The notes beneath the pieces are model-generated. The model made no database searches and had not been told where the DNA came from. It saw only the letters and a list, made by a program, of their open reading frames with translations. From assembly GCA_964036295.1 (NCBI GenBank), contig OZ038471.1, positions 16,523,184 to 16,587,183 of the forward strand: a stretch of DNA of 64,000 bases. The letters run 5' to 3'. Origin of the DNA: Plumapathes pennacea (Eukaryota; Cnidaria; Anthozoa; Antipatharia; Myriopathidae). Position numbers and translations under genes: made by a program. Shown here piece by piece: positions 47,001 to 56,978 of this stretch (position 1 is the first letter of the stretch; every line of letters begins with the position of its first letter).

Positions 47001-50000
47001 TTGTTCTAGGAGTTAGTCTTTGTGCTGACAATCAGTTTGAGTAATTTCATGCCTTGTCATCCGTTTCACGAGTAGATACGCGGCTTCTCACAGTCAAGTG
47101 TTCATTCCATGCGTTCTGTGCTCAATACAAGCACGGGCCGATTGCAGCGACGTTCTATATTTGCTGCCTTGCAAAAAAGGTTTTCCTGAGCAGCTCGAGG
47201 ACTGCTTCGCTCGAGTGCAAAAGAAATGGCGTGTGACTAGGACGACGTTCGGAACACAATGACTTCAGCTGTTTTCTTTTCTACTTGTGTTCGTGCCGCC
47301 ATTTCGTACACGGGAACCGAGACAACACACACACACAAAACACAAGAAGTGAAAAATTCAGTCCAATTTTATTCGGCCATCTTGACATCAATGCTTGTTC
47401 CCAGGCTGCGCGCTGATGAGCGTGTACTGCACATGTGCGTGTATTTTGTTCGTCACGTGTTATTATATCACGCTTGCTGAGCAGCTGAGTTTGAATTTGC
47501 TTGGAATTGATTTGCCTCTATCTCTAGTTGTACTGGTATTACACACTGCATGCAGGACTACATGAAGTCGTGTCTGTGATCACTTTATGTAACGTCATAT
47601 TTTTCTATGCACACTTCATGGACTGCTCAGAATGTACGCACTGGAACTGGCACTCCATGGCACAGCACGTAACGTGAAGGTTTCAGTGATCCGCCATTTT
47701 TCCTTCTCATTTCGTCGCGTGACCCGAGGCTACGTCATCAGCTTTATCGCACAACACCGCTGGTACGTGCTGGCGGCGCGGAAACGCATCTCTGTGGCTG
47801 CGGGAACTTGGCGTTGAACCATTCTTCGAACTCCAATTCCGACATGTCTACGACTTTATCTCGAACAAACTACGGGTACAAAACAACTCGTCAAAACCTG
47901 TTTCAATCCAGCTCTTAAAACAAGAAGTGCTATAACCGTCAGCCAAGCTACCATCGAGTTAAGCTGGTGTTACACTGGTCGATTTGCAACGCCGATTTGC
48001 TCCAAATCCACGTAACGGTGTTGCAAGTTTTTGAATCGCTTTCAAAAACTTGCAACGCGTTGCAGCACTGCAAACATCGCGAAAAATAGTTCGCAATGGG
48101 GTGTTACACCTCAACGATTTTTAGCGCAACATCGCATCGTTGCAAATCGTCGTTGCAAATCGACCAGTGTAACACCACCTTAAGGCTGCGTTTACAAGGA
48201 TGCTTTTATCAGTTCGTCTTCAATGCGTTCGCGTCCCCTGTCTACACGAAACGATCGAATGCCGGGATAAAACCACATCAATTTGAAAATGCAGCCAAGA
48301 GTGTATCGTTTTCAAAGCGCTCCGGATTCTGTTTTTGTGTTTACATCGAAAACGAGATCGCATCCGTTTAAACGCGGCCTAAATCAGCAACCAGGCGAAA
48401 AACGATAGATCAACTCAGTCGTTTTACTCAGACTATCAATATTCAGCCTGTACTTCAGTTAATCGTCGACATTCAACCCTTAAGCGATTGAGACAATTTA
48501 GTCGTTCACTCGATAAGCTGGCAGTTCAAAGTGCCGAGTTGCTGTTGTCTTGCTCGTGTAGTTGACAGTCAGCCACTTGGCCAGTAATGTTACACAAGAA
48601 TGTTGTGTAAATAACTAACCTCCACCGCGGCGTTAATGTCCGGTGAACAAATCTCCCAAACGCGTAACGTGGACAACACCTTCAGAAACTGATTCTTGCT
48701 GACTTTTCTGCCCTCCAGCTGCAAATAGCAAAAGCAACATACCGTCAGGCCGCACAGTTTTGCAACAGTTGAGGGAACTTATTTCTGTATATTTTACTTA
48801 CGGAGCCATAACTCGCGATTCTATTCAACACCAGAGTGCAGTAGCGGTCTTCTCTGACGTCATCCGGCAAGTTGGCGATCAGGTCCTTGTACCTGGAAAA
48901 GGAAAACAAAAGAATTGAGACCGCGGAAATGTGTTTTCTTGTAATGACCGCTGACTCAAAAACACGGTGACCGCGCCGCGGTGTAGAACAACTTCGTTCC
49001 CAGGCTCTTCCATCTCGGCTCAGCGGGAGCCGAGATTAAAGAGTCTGAGAACGAGGTTGGGCGTCGAATTGAGAGGGCCCGGATACTGACAGTCTGTTTG
49101 TGTGTGTGTGTGTGTGTGTGTGTACAAGTACTGTTCACACACCATCTGCATTCCTCCGTGACTCTCTGCCTCATCTCTTCGTTCGTCTCGTTGTCAGGGA
49201 CAACGCTGTTGACCCGCATGTAGTCGAGAGCCTTGTACATGTTGTTGAACGTCTCCAGACACATCAACTTCCGCTCCAACACCTGCAAGCGGCTCCTGCG
49301 AAACAAGAAAACCACGCAATTACTTCACCATATTTAATCGCGTCACATCTGCTCTGCTTCTTTCGCTTCGTCCACGAATTTGACTGCGTTACCCGCACGT
49401 GAACTGTCCAATGAGAAATTAAAGAGACCCTCTCACCGTAGATGCTTTGCGTACCCATGTTTATATTTACATCCGGAGTTCGACTTTCCTGAGGCGCCCA
49501 TGCTAGCTCACGTTACGACTGAGCAATCTGACTGTCGCTGCTTGCCGTAATCAGTACACTTTCTGAGTTTGTGCTGATATATTTCGCGATAAAACGTAGA
49601 AAAACATGGGAATCTGCCATTTTCGTATGGTACGAAAATGGCCGCCGTCAATCACTGGGCGCGCAAAGCATCTACGGTGAAAGGGTCTCTTTAACACAAA
49701 TACAAGATGCGTATATCTACAACGAGTCCTCTAGTCCTTCCTAAAAGCTGCCCGTCGCTACCAGTCGTAGTCAGATGTTTGTGTGGGAGTGACTTCAAAT
49801 GCTGGGGGAATGCGTATTCCATGACACAACACTTTGCCGAGTCCTCAGGAAAATCAAATGCCGATTGCGCAAATTTGTTGGACCACAACTTGAACGGCGA
49901 GTTCTAGAGTGAAGTTTCGTACAATCAACAATCAGGCGCGAAAGCGCTGTGACGTCATACCTGTCACGAACCTCCAGGTTGTCGTGTAGAACGAGCGCTT

Positions 50001-53000
50001 TCTCTTCCGCAACTTCCTCGAACTTCGTCTTCATTTCGTCTGGAACGTTCTCTGTCCGTTGATCCAGTGAAATGGCGCCAAACGCCGCAATAGCCGCGGC
50101 CGCGAACCTGCGCGAACTGTCAAATCAAACTCAAATAAGAATCCGGATATACGCGAGGACAACATTCATTCCTTCATGGTGTGTTGATAGTGGCAGTTTG
50201 ACGATTATTTTAACACAAACATGGAGAATTATGCACTGAACGTATGTAAACTGTCTTCTCGTCCTTTTGTACAAGAAAGATTACAGGGATAGAGTAAACG
50301 TTACGCAACTGTGGACCAGTGGGAAAATGGGTCCCAGGCGCGAAAGAACGGTCCTTGGACCCATTCTTCCAGTGATGGCTCGCTTTCCCCAGACCACCCT
50401 TATGCAACTCACCTTTTCGCACTGACAGCACCTGAACAAGAAGGAAAAAAAAAAAAAAGAATAAATCGTAAGATTAACTGATTGGGAATCCTAATTATTA
50501 TTAATATATTATTATATTATTTGAAGGAAAAATTTAAGACTAAACCGCTGTTTCCGCAGGCTCACCTGTTGCTTGTACCCAGGCCCTCACGCGGGAGTCA
50601 GTGGACGCCTGTTGATCATCAGGTTTGGAGCCTAATTTGTCCACCTCACTTTGCTGTTGAAACAACGTAACGAACACAGAGGTAAGTTTACTGTAGATAG
50701 CCGTTTTGATGTTAAGATAAGCCGAACTGGTGAAAAGAAAGTAGAAAAACCATGGTTGTTTACACATTTTCCTGTTGGGAACCAAATTCAACCTTGGATA
50801 TTTTACAAACAAAAACACTTACCGACAGAGTGCTCTTGAACGCTTTGGCAGCTCGGTTCTTTGCGCGCATCTTTTGTAGAGCCTTGCTGCGGTTTGACGG
50901 TGGTGTATACACAGTGGTGACGATGAATGAGCGCTGCTTTTGCAGCTTTGCTGGGGACTTTTTCTCTGGGGCTGAGCCAGGTCCTGTACTGGGTGTCCCT
51001 GTGTTCCCGGGGGGTGCACTGACGGCCCGCACGCTGGAGTTGAGCGTCGTGGTCCCCCCTGAGTGAACCGATAAAAATGTTAGCAACAAGAACACATGTC
51101 CAACGTTCCTTCATTCAATGATTGTTGAAATACTCCTCAACAACTGGTATCCTGCTATGGGTTTGATTTCGAAAATACGAGACCTTTTATTTGCTCATCA
51201 AAGCAAGTTATCCTTCTTAATCTAGTGTAACCTCGTGCCCAGGTTCTCAGGAATTCTAGATCAGAGGTCTGAGTTCCAGAACTCACCGAAATGCACTGTG
51301 GGAGTGTCTGGTGCTGGCGTCTTCTCGCCACTTCCGGTTCCTCGCTCGGTGCTGTTGTTCTCTGTTGTAGTGCTCTCGTTGCGAGGTGTAGTCGCAGTTT
51401 CTGTTGCTATGCTGGTGATGCTCCCGCGATACCGAGGCTCCGCGTTCGGCCGGAGGGACATGGGACTGACTGATGGGGCTGAGCCCGCAGGGCTATTTGC
51501 GATTGAAAACCGCTGAATGAAGTTTGGATGAATGGAAATGCGGCGAGTTCCTCGTCGTGCACCCCGCTGTTAAAACGAACAAATACAGTTATGTTTTAAC
51601 GTATGATAAATCAACTAAAACTTGATGTGGGACCTCTAAACAACACCAAAGACTTTAAGCTGACGTCAAGAACGTTAGCCTTTCGTCGGAGCAAGTAATT
51701 ATTCTCACAAGTATTACTATTCCACAATTACTTTCAGTTCTGCTGCACCTGAAACACAAGCCACCAACCAACTCAGGCAACGCGGATTTCATTTTTATTC
51801 TTAACAAAACTGTTGACTATAACTACTTTTTTCAGGCCTTCGATATTTTTCTCGCGTTCGCAGAAGTATAGAACGCCCGAAACAAGAGCACGAATATCTT
51901 GAAGGGAACGACCCATATTAAATACAAAATGATTTTTGCCCCTCCAAAAAGCAAAGTGGACAAAGAAGAGTATTACTGTAGTAGAATATTTTATAAAATA
52001 GCTATGATACTACGCGCATCCTCATTGGCTAAATAACCGTGTAAGATGAGAGTATGTTACACACTGACGTTATACGTGCGGTATTTTATTGACTAGTTAT
52101 TTTATAAGAGGGCCGACTGGTTTCCCTAGCTACTTGAGTGTTCTCCCAACTTCCCAAGTGTTTAGATAAGGCTATATTACACGGGAACGCGTTATATATT
52201 TCTTAAACATTATTACATTGTGACACAACGAACCTGTGTGAACCTAGCGGGATTCTGCTTAAACGTCACCCAATCTTTGTCTGTGTTCTTTTCTTTCTCC
52301 ACTCTTTTCCGGATTATTCTTGGGTCTTCCTTTAATTCCCTGCAATGTTGTTCGACAAAACCCTCGTTAGATCAACGTAAAGGTATCGTGGAGTTTCAGC
52401 AAAGAAACGGTGACATGGTCGCTTCCTCGGGTTCAAATTTGAAGCAAAACTGTCTGTTGAATGTTTCTTCACGCCTCCCACCCCTCCCCCCGCCATACTT
52501 ACTTGAGTTTCCAACACGTACTGATGGGGGGCATGACGGGAGGTTGTTGGTCCTGCGACATGGCCTCCAGTATCCATAGCAACGCACAAAGCTGACGGAA
52601 CGCGTTTTGCCTGGGGAAAAGGAGATGGCGGTAAATGACAACGATGATGATGATAACGATTATGATGACGATGATCACAACGGCGATAATGATGGCGATG
52701 ATGACGGTGACGGTAATGATGATGATGATGATGATGACAATGATGATGACGATGATGATGACGGTGATGGTGATGACGATGATGATGATAATAACGATGA
52801 TGGTTACGACGACGATGATGATAATGATTACGATGATGGTGATGATGATAATGCTGACGACGATGATGATGACGATGATACCGGATATGACTATATAAGG
52901 GAAAGACTGGAAATGTGTTAACGATTACGAAGGTGATGGTGGCGAAGGCAATGGCTATCATGAAAACAGTGATGATGATGATGATGTTAAAGTGCAATTA

Positions 53001-56000
53001 TTCTGGTGGTGATGGTGGCTGATGTGATTTTTGAAAGCGATGACAACAGATCTGTACCTTTCGGCCGCGTCGTTGTAATTAATGTTGGAGTGCACTGGAG
53101 AAAACGGCCGAGGCGACCGCAGTTTCTTAGGCCTGCGGCTGCCCCTGGAAGCATTACTCCTCGCAGAGGTTGGCGGGTATGACAGAGTTGGACTGGGCGG
53201 AGCACTGGTAGCACGGTCGGGCGAGAGATACTCAGTAGAGGACCTGTGGGGGGTAAAGAGAAGAGTTCCGATCGCCACTTGTTAAGTAACTCTACTCTAC
53301 GTTTACGGACCCAACAGGGGTTGGGCGGGTGGGCATTTTGTACTCACCTGTCGACAGGTTGGTTTGGGTCCAGATGAACGCTTCTGTGTGTTCGTGACGT
53401 GTTGCCTGTTGGATGCTGATTGGTTGTTCTTCTGGACGATGCAACAGCACTTGAGCCTGTATAAGAAGAGTTTAAAACACTTATTCCATGCACACCGCCC
53501 TCCGGAATATGTAGGTTATATTAATAGTTTCCAGGGGGGTACTTTTCCACAAGGCCGAATTGAAGCTAAAGTAGGCTTGTACTGGTGGCATTTAATTGGT
53601 TGCACTTACTGACTCGTCGCCATCGCTGGCTGCTGATGGAAGATTTCACACTTTCCTGTTCGTCCGCTTGTTCCTCGTGGTGTTCACCTGTTGAACTGAA
53701 GTGCAGCAGATAATGTCACAATCAAGTGATTCGCACTGCATGTTCAAGTAACAATGTTAAGCTTTGACAAAATAACACTCACTCTCTGTCGGCTTCAGGC
53801 GATGGAGTCCGAACACGAACTGGTAAGACGGAACTGTCAGACAAAAATTAATACATGAATGTCGGCCAAGAACAGGCTCGTATATTGGTTGTGTCCGTCC
53901 GTCTGTCTGTAGCCTGGCCTTGTGGCAGTTTTTCTCGTGTTCTGCTCAATCTCTCGTTCCCCGGGGACGGTACCAATTTTCCCTCTCTATACTTTTAAAC
54001 AAGAATTGCGTCTACGAAAAGAAGCGCACGCGACAGCGCGATTTGGCGACGACCTCAATCGCGGCACGACTTTTAAAACCGCTATGAAATACCAAAAAGA
54101 TTTTCCTTCCACCAGCCGTTCTTACCGACCCTTTAAAATACCAAAAATGCATAGCTTTCCTTTGCCTTTCCTAATACCTGGGGCTTGAAAAGGGACCCAT
54201 TTTGGGTGGAGCCCCACCCTTTTCCCCCCTATTCTAGCTCTGTCTGTTTTCTGAGACTATATTCTGTGTGTTGTCTATCTGTTGTTTAGGCTTCTGAATT
54301 GTTCTGTCTGGTACAACAGTACCTCTTGAGCTCCAGGTCCAGTTCATCATCAGAGTTTTCACTGTCACTCAAAGGTGGCTTCATCTCGTTTCTGGCTGCT
54401 TCTTCTTTTTGTAGTCTTTCCTTTTCCGCCTGTGCTTGCTACAGAAATGAAATGGCAAAAGAAATTTAGATCACTCTAAGATGCTGTGATAAAGGTCATA
54501 AAGCATCACATTGTCCTGTATATAAACATACAGCTTCAGTGTGAAGAGTGACAAAGGGCGAGGCAACAAAGGTCTCAGGGGTGGGGGGTGGGGGTTGGGG
54601 TGGGGGAAGTTGTATACCTTTCTCTCTTGCTCATCCTTTACTATTCTGTGGAGTCCAAAACCAAGTCGAACAGCATGAATCATTTGTCTGCAAGATCAAA
54701 GCAATGATTACTACTAACAGTAGGTAGTGTGGCTAAACATGAGTACTCTGTCACTCCCACAAGTGATCAACTTCAATTTTCTCCTCCAGTCTCTCATCAC
54801 ATAAGCATGCATACTAGATAGTTTGCACAGATGAAACATGATTGAACAATCAGTTCTCACTACATCACTCATACATTTTATTCTCACAAGGCTGGGAGAA
54901 TGTATAATTTGAGCTTAGATTACTGCAGCTTAGCTCATATTCAGGGGAGGAGCATGTTGGTTACTTCAACATCTGTATCAGATCCAGGGGGAAGGGAGTT
55001 TTCTGTAGCAGTCCAGGATGCTCCCAGGGGGAGGAGGTGGGGGGGGGGAGGGGGTGCTCCCTGGAAATATATACCCCAGCCTTGTGATGAGTCAGTTCAC
55101 TGCTGTGTCATTACCTTCCTTTATTGACTTGTGCCTTAATGTCATTAATGTTTTTAGGCTTGTAGTTTGTGGACTGTGGAACAAAAGGTTTTTGCTGATC
55201 CTGAAAGAGGAATAAAGGACAATTAAAGTAATTAGTCCTGGATTCTTAACTACAATAGCAGCCCTCGAGCCATTTTGAAAAAAGACTAATTTCATATTTG
55301 CTATAAACCTCACAGGGCTGTTGGTCAACAATTATAAAAAGGGTCTGCTTTTCATGTTTCATGATTCTGGCTCCCAATGACTGAGGAGGTTCATATGCCT
55401 AAATGAACCAGTGGTTGGGGGGGGGGGGGGGGGGGGGACTGCTCAGAGTTACCAATGCCTAAGTGAACCAGTGGTTGGGGGGGGGGGGACTGCTCAGAGT
55501 TATCAAAATAGACAAAGACCGATTACCATTCTAGGTGTCTCTGAACTGTCATACCTTGGTTGGACTTTTAGATTGTCTAAAAGACTCTTCATCTTCAGCA
55601 TCAGAATCTCCAGACGATGACGAGGAATCGTCCTGAATCTTGATCTGACAATGACAATGCATCAGTAGAGACAGGTATAGGTACAGACAGAGAAATCCTC
55701 TCGGGTTCACACTAAACCTAGTTCGGATTCTTTACGTAGCCATTTTGATCAGAATTTTAGTATGAATGGAAAAGGTACGTTTATTCCAAAGCAATCAGAG
55801 ATAAATATTGTGTGCCTTAAAAGTATGACGTGTGATAAAAAGTCGCCAATATAGACTGATGCAGATTTCGAGAGCTTTGTTTACTTCCCGTTTAGCTGCG
55901 TTTATGTAAAACAGCAGAGTCAGAAATTATAAGCCGGTGTTCTTATTGTTTACGTATAGCAGCTGAAATTACACGCAGTAGACAAATCATTCAAACATCA

Positions 56001-56534
56001 TGCCACGGACCTCAACATTTAACGTTTAAAGACTTTGATTACATGGCCACACTTTAATTGAAGTTTGATAAACTAAAACCGTTGGTTTATGTGGTTAATA
56101 TTATAAACAACTCTTTCTTGCATTCGAGAGACAATCACGATCAGCATGTGCTAGTCAGGCGTCACACTATTTTATCCGTTAATTTGGCTAATTTGTCACA
56201 CTTCTCTCCTGCTATGCAGCTCGAAAGCTGTCATCAATCTCACCTGAGTCGCTTGCTCTGCCTGCTTCTGCCCTAGAGCGCTCAAAATCAACGACTTGTC
56301 GTCAAGGTGCACTTCGCCGATCGGCTGGTACGGCTTGTAAATCACCGATCTGTAACCGCATCTCGTCATCTGGTGTTGTCGACGCTCGTAATTCTCTTTC
56401 GCGACCACTTTTCGCGAAGGAACTTCACAAGTGTAGACTTTAGAACTACGAGCTGTGATCTTCAACCCTTGGTGTGACGGAATGGGGAGGGAGCGGGGCT
56501 CGATGTAATGACGCGGGTTCTCTGTTTCCGGCAT
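35094..56534 (-). CDS. Long unrecognised gene, about 32 coding exons
   Basis: Exons (descending): 56534-56244, 55644-55555, 55200-55115, 54687-54618, 54438-54323, 53833-53783, 53695-53610, 53456-53348, 53243-53058, 52610-52522, 51550-51287, 51058-50823, 50653-50566, 50431-50413, 50107-49961, 49295-49143, 48892-48802, 48718-48620, 43482-43431, 42608-42587, 40671-40626, 40502-40472, 39169-39124, 38628-38583, 38243-38061, 37964-37928, 37288-37243, 36871-36841, 36389-36353, 35887-35842, 35439-35328, 35224-35094. Codon phase is kept across nearly all joins, about 1,045 residues. Two joins are uncertain: 52610 exon to 51550 exon (alternatives 52503 and 51566), and a phase 1-to-2 exon appears missing between 40472 and 39169. 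The N-terminus has RCGYRSVIYKPYQPIGEVH; next come Ser/Asp/Glu- and Ser/Pro-rich segments; then a helical, Ala/Leu-rich half; an Arg/Tyr-rich exon; an acidic tail (DEPDYEPKDDAPDD). A CCDC60-like N-terminus is a weak, unverified thought. It could be two genes divided in the 5.1-kb intron at 48619-43483. Confidence 0.6.
35580..35789. mobile_element. TTAA-type MITE (family T), complete reference copy
   Basis: 210 bp, flanked by TTAA at 35576-35579 and 35790-35793. Left end CCCTTTCACTCCCAAG, right end CTTGGGAGTGAAAGGG. TTAA target sites and CCC starts fit the piggyBac superfamily. Non-coding. Confidence 0.85.
35938..36240. mobile_element. Foldback element with G-run/C-run ends and an internal tandem repeat
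   Basis: Left: CCCCGAGG with an 11-base G run, then AGTTACTCC; right: GGGAGTACCCT followed by a C run and TGGG. GTGCCGCCCGGG faces GGGGCGGCAC. The middle holds about five units of roughly 32 bp, each with CCCTATTTCAGACCAAAA. It lies in an intron of the long gene. Confidence 0.7.
37091..37188 (+). repeat. Tandem duplication, about 50 bp x 2
   Basis: AAGTTGATTTTGTTGGACCT then GCTTTTGCAATAAGTCTCGC, repeated once with few changes. It sits about 55 bp downstream (minus sense) of the exon at 37243-37288. Confidence 0.75.
38407..38525. mobile_element. Degraded relative of the 46236-46476 foldback
   Basis: CAAGCGTTTCC, GACTTTTTCGATTTTGGCCG, CGCGAAA, GCTTGCCCCGATTTTCGTGC and a closing GGAAACGCTTG follow the same order as in the 46-kb element; the outermost ends are lost. 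Confidence 0.55.
38804..38980. mobile_element. TTAA-type MITE copy (family T)
   Basis: Begins ACCCTTTCACTCTCAAGTTT; core words ATATAGTGAGAACTGAAAG and GAGAAACTGAAGG; right end decayed. Confidence 0.65.
39354..39597. mobile_element. Long near-perfect palindrome, arms of about 110 bp
   Basis: Left arm starts TGAACAGTAGGTTGGTTGTG and the right arm is its inverse ending CCTACTGTTCA. The centre has CATCTTCAGAG repeats. The same short frame (MTLKMTSAQVVETSVTN...) is therefore readable outward on both strands. A half copy is at 9679-9785. Confidence 0.9.
40714..42181 (-). mobile_element. Second Helitron, intron of the long gene
   Basis: On the minus strand it starts TCCCCGAACGAAGTGAGGG at 42181 and ends TATTTCTAG at 40714, between A and T. 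It is 1,468 bp and aligns to the 24768-26026 copy through most of its length (both contain a TTTACCGAAATG..GACTCAATC block near the 3' end). It is longer and its frame is better kept. It sits in the intron between exons 42587-42608 and 40626-40671. Confidence 0.8.
41640..41900 (-). CDS. Helitron-encoded basic N-terminal fragment
   Basis: An 86-codon frame opening MENLTEKLETQQSREARLQM, made of degenerate Arg/Gln/Glu-rich repeats (REQARARRNRETSEQQR, NADRKRHEQKR, TPQREQRLNANRKLQ). This heptad-like basic pattern is what precedes the Rep domain in Helitron proteins. The frame ends before any Rep or helicase motif. It is likely a relic. Confidence 0.5.
   Translation of the reverse strand: MENLTEKLETQQSREARLQMRREQARARRNRETSEQQRMNADRKRHEQKRVMQTTPQREQRLNANRKLQEKKRAEEKTPQIKTKAT
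42718..43160. mobile_element. TTAA-type MITE copy (family T) split by a second element
   Basis: Left part CTCCACTCCCAAGCTCAAAA to about 42820; right part GATCACTCTTGGGAGTGAAAGG at 43130-43152. Between them lies another repeat (about 42822-43106). Confidence 0.7.
42822..43106. mobile_element. GACACGAGTGTTTT repeat, nested in a family-T MITE
   Basis: TTATATAGACACGAGTGTTT, TATACCGTGCGTAAAATCCA, CATCCGGGACCCGAG and a terminal GTGTAGTATCCTCTATATAT are shared with 59758-60035. Internal inverted pairs include ACACGAGTG and ACACTCGTGT-like words, and GAAGATATGGATTTTATTTT facing AAAATTCATATCTTC. Confidence 0.7.
43490..47955. other. Large intron of the long gene, mostly unstructured
   Basis: No exon was found between 43482 and 48620. 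Contains the 46236-46476 foldback and a small inverted pair around the GGGGGAGAGAGGGGG tract at 46619/46700. The rest shows nothing I can name. Confidence 0.4.
46236..46476. mobile_element. 241-bp foldback with target duplication
   Basis: ACAGCCTGCGAAGCAAGCGT faces ACGCTTACTTCGCAGGCTGT-type right end over nearly the whole arm length. GAACTTA occurs at 46229-46235 and 46477-46483 (7 bp, 9 if the ends are set one dinucleotide in). The size of the duplication fits hAT- or Mutator-like elements. Confidence 0.85.
47963..48179. mobile_element. 217-bp TTAA-flanked MITE
   Basis: TTAA at 47959-47962 and 48180-48183. Inverted ends of about 29 bp with one mismatch, including GTGTTACACTGGTCGATTTG. AACTTGCAACGCGTTGCA-type words recur inside. 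Confidence 0.85.
48184..48379. mobile_element. 196-bp TAA-flanked MITE abutting the previous one
   Basis: TAA at 48181-48183 and 48380-48382; ends GGCTGCGTTTAC and TTTAAACGCGGCC inverted, with GATGC/GCATC inside. TAA fits the TWA target of PIF/Harbinger-type elements. Confidence 0.7.
49099..49123 (+). repeat. (TG)n microsatellite, read as CA repeat in the transcript
   Basis: About 12 TG units on plus. On the minus (gene) strand it is a CA repeat starting about 20 nt after the donor of exon 49295-49143. Confidence 0.9.
49423..49690. mobile_element. 268-bp TTAA-flanked foldback MITE
   Basis: TTAA at 49419-49422 and 49691-49694. Ends AGAGACCCTCTCACCGTAGA and TCTACGGTGAAAGGGTCTCT inverted; the inverted region runs on to GATGCTTTGCG. 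It lies in an intron of the long gene. Confidence 0.85.
52634..52990 (+). repeat. GAT/GAC-rich trinucleotide tract
   Basis: About 350 bp of degenerate GATGATGAC-type triplets, then a second short GATGATGAT run at 52969-52985. It is in the intron between exons 53058-53243 and 52522-52610. Open frames in it (Asp-rich, Met/Thr-rich or His-rich) are by-products of the repeat. Confidence 0.9.
54748..54915. mobile_element. TTAA-type MITE copy (family T), reverse orientation
   Basis: GTCACTCCCACAAGTGATCAACTT, ATGATTGAACAATCAGTTCTC and ACTACATCACTCATACATTT words match other copies in reverse; termini decayed. Confidence 0.6.
55415..55493 (+). repeat. G-runs within a short tandem duplication
   Basis: TGAACCAGTGGTTGGGG, a G run of about 20, then GACTGCTCAGAGTTA, repeated once with a shorter G run. 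Confidence 0.85.
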
Positions 56535-56978
56535 GTTGCGATCTGAACTGCGAAGTTACAAACTTCAACTCGTCATATCTCTCTCAGCATTCGCATCGCA
56601 GGAAGGGATATTCCGCCTTGAGGTATTTTTCATCACTAACAGTGTCAACAATAATTGAAGGGCAAAGAGCAATGCTCATTTGCATACAAACACCCTCGAT
56701 CAGGTTGATTGTCTCTATGGTTACAACAACACCTTGCCTCGTCTTTTCTTTTTGGAGAGAAAGAAGCATTTCAACTTTTTATCAAGTTTACGAAATTCTT
56801 AGAGTGCAACGCAGTAGTTATTTTATTTTATCTCAGTTCAATCGAAAAATTCCTGTGTCTCCACGCCGCGCTTCCGTCCACCCCCCTCCCCACCCCCACC
56901 CGCTCCAAAGTGGTAAAATGAGTCAGCGATACGGATAACCAGCGGTTATACCGTAACATAACAAGATGGCATAACAAG
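56535..56978. promoter_or_regulatory. Head-to-head promoter region of two genes
   Basis: Only 444 bp separate the start codons of the long minus-strand gene (56534) and the plus-strand gene at 56979. Both 5' UTRs and promoters must share this interval. No TATA box is obvious close to either start. Confidence 0.55.

Noticed and set aside
52332..52997. His-rich minus frame and Asp- or Met/Thr-rich plus frames
   Set aside because: They are translations of one GAT/GAC trinucleotide tract in an intron, open in several frames only because the repeat has no stop.
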